A stretch of 8,232 nucleotides of DNA from Ventricola sp051883735 (GTDB lineage: Bacteria; Bacillota; Clostridia; Christensenellales; Aristaeellaceae): NCBI GenBank assembly GCA_051883735.1, contig JBJEUH010000031.1, forward strand, positions 1 to 8,232. Direction: 5' to 3'. The notes under the pieces are model-generated. The model did no database searches and was not told where the DNA came from. It saw nothing but the letters and a program-made list of their open reading frames with translations. Numbering within the stretch: position 1 is the first letter of the stretch; the number at the start of each line of letters is the position of its first letter. Position numbers and translations under genes: made by a program. Positions 5,667-8,232 of the stretch are shown here, piece by piece.

Positions 5667-7034
5667 ATGAGTAAAAAGCAGCCAGATGTTCGGAGCGTGT
5701 TTGAGACATGGCCTGTCGCGCGGTCCGTTCAGTATCTCGCATGGCCGGCCATTGCGGGCCAGCTGATCACCGTGGTGTACAGCGCGGCGGATACGTTTTT
5801 TGTCGGGCAGATCGGCGATGAGGTTCAGCTTGCCGCCGTGTCGGTCTCCGGCACGGCGCTCCTCCTGCTCAACACGATCGCCAATCTCTTCGGCGTTGGC
5901 GGCAGCAGCCTGCTGTCGCGCTGCCTGGGGGCCGGAAAACAGGCGACGGCCCGAAAAGCCTCGGCCTTCAGCCTGTGGGGCAGCATGATCTGCGCGCTGG
6001 GCTATTCGCTGCTGATGCTGGCGTTTCCGGCGCAGCTCGCCCGCTGCTTTGGCGCCACCCATGCTTCGCTGCGGGCGACGCAGAATTATCTGTTCTTTAC
6101 CGTCGCGCTGGGCGCGCTGCCCACAACGCTCACGATGGTGCTCAGCCAGCTGCTTCGCGCGGAGGGCAGGGTGCGGGAGGCCAGCCTCGGCCTGATCCTC
6201 TCCAGCTCGTGCAATATCCTGCTGGACCCCCTGATGATCTATCCCCGGGGCCTGAACATGGGCGTCGCAGGCGCCGCGATGGCCACGGCGCTGTCCAACT
6301 GCCTGTCGGTTGCGTTTTATCTCACGGTGCTGTATCGCAGCCGTCTTTCCACCGTGATCAGCTTTCGTCCATCGGATTTCAGGCCTGAGCGGGCCATGGC
6401 GGTGGAGATTCTCAGCATCGGCTTCCCTCAGGCGCTGAAAACGACCATGTCCACGGTTTCCCATGCGCTGATGAACCATCTGGCTGCGCCTGCGGGCGAC
6501 TATGCGGTGGCGGCCATCGGTGTCGCGCAGAAGCTGGACATGATGATCATGCAGATTGCCACCGGCTTTTCCTCTGGCGTCATGCCGATGATTGGCTACA
6601 ATTATGCCGCCAAACGCTATAAGCGGATGCGCGAAACGCTCATCATGACGCTGAAATGCGCATTGAGTGTGGTGATCCCGGCCATGATGGTCTATTTCGT
6701 TTTCTCGCGGCAGCTTGTTGGGATGTTTGTCACGGAAAGCGATACGGCTGCGCTGGGCGCGAGATTTTTGAAGATCATCTGCTGGGCGCTGCCTGGAATG
6801 ACCGTCAGCTTTATCCTCACGGCCCTGTTTCAGGCGACGGGACATGCCAAAGAGGCTTTGATCCTGTCGTTCTGCCGCAAGGGCGCGCTGGATATTCCGC
6901 TGCTGTTTTTGATGAACGCCATGCTTCCCCTGTGGGGATTGGTCCTTGTACAGCCCATCACAGATACGACGACCATGATTCTGGCCATGGTTTTTTACAG
7001 GCGATTCTGCCGCCGGCTTGCGGTGCAGCGGTGA
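5667..7034 (+). CDS. MATE-family transporter (NorM/MepA/DinF-like)
   Basis: A 455-residue integral membrane protein of the usual MATE length with about 12 predicted hydrophobic helices in two homologous halves. The first half shows SAADTFFVGQIGD (from residue 39) and GVGGSSLLSR (76-85), typical of TM1-TM2 in this family. The second half repeats the pattern with GFPQALKTTMST, AIGVAQKLDMM and SGVMPMIGYNYAAKRYKRM. MATE proteins usually export cationic drugs or metabolites by Na+ or H+ antiport. The start at 5667 has only a weak site (GAAGGG at 5651-5656, 10 bases away), hinting at lower expression or coupling to the gene 37 bases upstream. Its presence in a catabolic operon is unusual. It may export a toxic intermediate or handle an unknown metabolite; no substrate can be assigned. 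Confidence 0.93.
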   Translation: MSKKQPDVRSVFETWPVARSVQYLAWPAIAGQLITVVYSAADTFFVGQIGDEVQLAAVSVSGTALLLLNTIANLFGVGGSSLLSRCLGAGKQATARKASAFSLWGSMICALGYSLLMLAFPAQLARCFGATHASLRATQNYLFFTVALGALPTTLTMVLSQLLRAEGRVREASLGLILSSSCNILLDPLMIYPRGLNMGVAGAAMATALSNCLSVAFYLTVLYRSRLSTVISFRPSDFRPERAMAVEILSIGFPQALKTTMSTVSHALMNHLAAPAGDYAVAAIGVAQKLDMMIMQIATGFSSGVMPMIGYNYAAKRYKRMRETLIMTLKCALSVVIPAMMVYFVFSRQLVGMFVTESDTAALGARFLKIICWALPGMTVSFILTALFQATGHAKEALILSFCRKGALDIPLLFLMNAMLPLWGLVLVQPITDTTTMILAMVFYRRFCRRLAVQR

Positions 7035-7038
7035 ATGG

Positions 7039-7046
7039 AAAGGTGG
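7039..7046 (+). promoter_or_regulatory. ribosome binding site of the glycoside hydrolase gene
   Basis: AAAGGTGG, one mismatch from the ideal AAAGGAGG, lies 6 bases before the ATG at 7053 and starts 5 bases after the MATE stop codon (7032-7034). It supports 7053 as the start and tight co-translation with the transporter gene. Confidence 0.75.
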
Positions 7047-7052
7047 TTTCAC

Positions 7053-8232
7053 ATGGATTGCGCAGGAATGAAAATCCCGCACCGGACACTTCGTACCCAG
7101 CCGGGAAAGCTGCTGCTCGGTTCGGCGGGCGCCCGGCTGATGGCGGATTACCTCACGGCGGCCCCCGGTTTCGAGGGACGCATGGATGTGATCCACAAGA
7201 TGAATATTCCTCTGCTGTTCCGCGTGGACGCCTCGGTTCAGACGCCCATGACCGCCGATCCGCAGAGCGTATGGTATCCGGACCGGCTTGAAATGATCTG
7301 GAAAAACGATCATTACGCGCTCACGGAGTGGAAGTGGATCACATGGGAGGACGTGGCTGTCTCGTGGCAGCGCTGGGAGAATCTCTCGGATCAGCCCATT
7401 GTCCTGCGCCTGACCGTTCCGGACGGCGCACAGCAGCAGGAAGGCGCATCGATGTGGCGGTGGAACCCGGGCGTCACCATTCATGGCGTCACCCCCGTCT
7501 TTGGCATGGGCTCCTCCGTCCCATGGCAGAGCAATGAGATGGTTCTTGCGCCGCATGCCCGGCTTGATCTGCTCATGCATGCTGCCTGCGTGCTTGTCGG
7601 CGAGGAGGCATTGCTGAAGGGACGGATGCAGCCGCTTCGCGATGGCGCTTCCCTGGCTAAGCGGCAGCGGCAGGAGGCGGATGCGTGGTTTGCCCGGACG
7701 CCCGGGCTCAGCAGCAGCAGCCCCATGCTGGACAAGGCCTGGCAATATCGCTGGTATATCCTGCGCAACTGCCTGGCGCAGCCGGATTGCGGTCATTTCC
7801 ATCATCGCGTCATGTATGAAGGGCGCTCGCACAAGGTCGTCAAAACGCCCTGGCAGCCCTCGGGCTGGGAATTCACGAAGCTGGTTCCGCTGTCAACGCC
7901 GCTGCACATCATGGATCTGGCGTGGAGCCGGAACACGGACGATGCGCATGAAATCATCCGTTCCCTGGTGGACAGCGCGGATGAGGAGGGAATGTGGCGC
8001 TGCCTGTATGCGGATGAACGCCTGTCGGACTATGCCAACTGCTCTGCCTTTGGACTGTATAAGCTGTTCCTGCGCGAGGGGGACAGGGCGTTTATCCGGG
8101 AAGTTCTGCCGGCGTTCAAGCGCAACTGCATGGCCGTATATCATCGGTACAAGGGGCGCAACGATCATCTGCAGGTGGAATATGTGCACCAGCACACTGG
8201 CAAGGAGTATCAGCCGAGCTACTGGTATTTTG
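7053..8232 (+). CDS. six-hairpin glycoside hydrolase, MGH1/GH63-like, 3' end outside window
   Basis: The frame is open from the ATG at 7053 to the window end: 393 complete residues and no stop. No signal peptide is visible, so the enzyme is probably cytoplasmic. Residues 1 to about 215 look like a beta-rich N-terminal domain, with the segment ITWEDVAVSWQRWENLS at 96-112. From about 220 the pattern becomes helical, as in (alpha/alpha)6-barrel glycosidases: LDKAWQYRWYILRN (226-239), YEGR (255-258), then PSGWEF, LSTPLHIMDLAWSRN and a cysteine- and tyrosine-rich stretch. The YEGR...W...LS..H..D..W arrangement resembles the mannosylglycerate-hydrolase-like (MGH1-like)/GH63 group. This is recognised from memory and is moderately certain. 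Its catalytic residues cannot be fixed because the C-terminus is missing. It begins 18 bases after the transporter gene and is probably in the same transcript. Confidence 0.75.
   Translation, partial: MDCAGMKIPHRTLRTQPGKLLLGSAGARLMADYLTAAPGFEGRMDVIHKMNIPLLFRVDASVQTPMTADPQSVWYPDRLEMIWKNDHYALTEWKWITWEDVAVSWQRWENLSDQPIVLRLTVPDGAQQQEGASMWRWNPGVTIHGVTPVFGMGSSVPWQSNEMVLAPHARLDLLMHAACVLVGEEALLKGRMQPLRDGASLAKRQRQEADAWFARTPGLSSSSPMLDKAWQYRWYILRNCLAQPDCGHFHHRVMYEGRSHKVVKTPWQPSGWEFTKLVPLSTPLHIMDLAWSRNTDDAHEIIRSLVDSADEEGMWRCLYADERLSDYANCSAFGLYKLFLREGDRAFIREVLPAFKRNCMAVYHRYKGRNDHLQVEYVHQHTGKEYQPSYWYF

Larger units (their letters stand above)
1098..8232 (+). other. predicted six-gene operon, continuing beyond the window
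   Basis: Six genes lie on the same strand with gaps of 75, 44, 36, 37 and 18 bases, no intrinsic terminator with a T-run between them, and one good promoter before the first. They very likely form one transcription unit: kinase, alcohol dehydrogenase, aldolase, PdxA2, MATE transporter, glycoside hydrolase. The last gene runs off the window, so further genes (for example an importer, sugar-acid dehydratase or second hydrolase) may follow. Confidence 0.75.

Noticed and set aside
3560..5668. 702-residue open frame on the minus strand opposite the aldolase and pdxA2 genes
   Set aside because: It lies wholly antisense to two genes with intact catalytic motifs, has no recognisable domain and is rich in His, Arg, Ala, Gly and Asp, as expected for an antisense shadow in GC-rich coding DNA.
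5577..7832. 751-residue open frame on the minus strand opposite the MATE and glycoside hydrolase genes
   Set aside because: It covers two real genes in antisense, shows a low-complexity Arg/His/Gln-rich composition with no family signature, and has no hydrophobic pattern or plausible ribosome binding site context.
1..8232. CRISPR arrays, tRNA or rRNA genes, insertion sequences, toxin-antitoxin or phage-defence genes
   Set aside because: I looked for regular repeats, tRNA-like cloverleafs, transposase motifs and defence domains and saw none; the window is a metabolic operon with its regulator.

Overview
The window reads as one strand of an accessory carbohydrate-metabolism locus. The organism is probably a GC-rich anaerobic Gram-positive bacterium (Bacillota/Clostridia type). 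This rests on the strong purine-rich Shine-Dalgarno sites (AAAGGGG, AGAGGAGG, AAAGGAAGG), the tight same-strand gene packing and the AraC-type regulator beside a catabolic operon. It is an inference from style; no taxonomic marker is present.

Layout, left to right. Positions 1-458 hold the 3' end of an AraC-family regulator gene. Positions 459-1097 are a 639-base gap without a convincing gene. Its left part is GC-rich and can form several hairpins. Its right part (about 905-1080) turns AT-rich and carries two adjacent palindromes, repeated GAAACA and CTATGA motifs and an extended -10 promoter. From 1098 to the window end, six genes run head to tail with gaps of 18-75 bases: a four-carbon acid sugar kinase (DUF1537 family), an iron-containing alcohol dehydrogenase, a DapA/NAL-family class I aldolase, a PdxA2-type dehydrogenase, a MATE-family transporter, and a six-hairpin glycoside hydrolase cut by the window edge.

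How they may work together. DUF1537 kinase plus PdxA2 is the known pair that phosphorylates a four-carbon acid sugar (D-threonate or D-erythronate type) and then oxidises and decarboxylates it to dihydroxyacetone phosphate. The aldolase and alcohol dehydrogenase suggest further steps: pyruvate-forming cleavage of a 2-keto-3-deoxy acid and oxidation or reduction of the aldehyde or alcohol. The glycoside hydrolase could release the acid or a sugar from a glycoside. The substrate is not determinable from sequence. The aldolase keeps its Schiff-base lysine but has Phe where DHDPS has the catalytic Tyr107, which argues against lysine biosynthesis. No vitamin B6 or lysine gene lies nearby. There is no classical sugar-acid importer in the window; the only transporter is the MATE protein.
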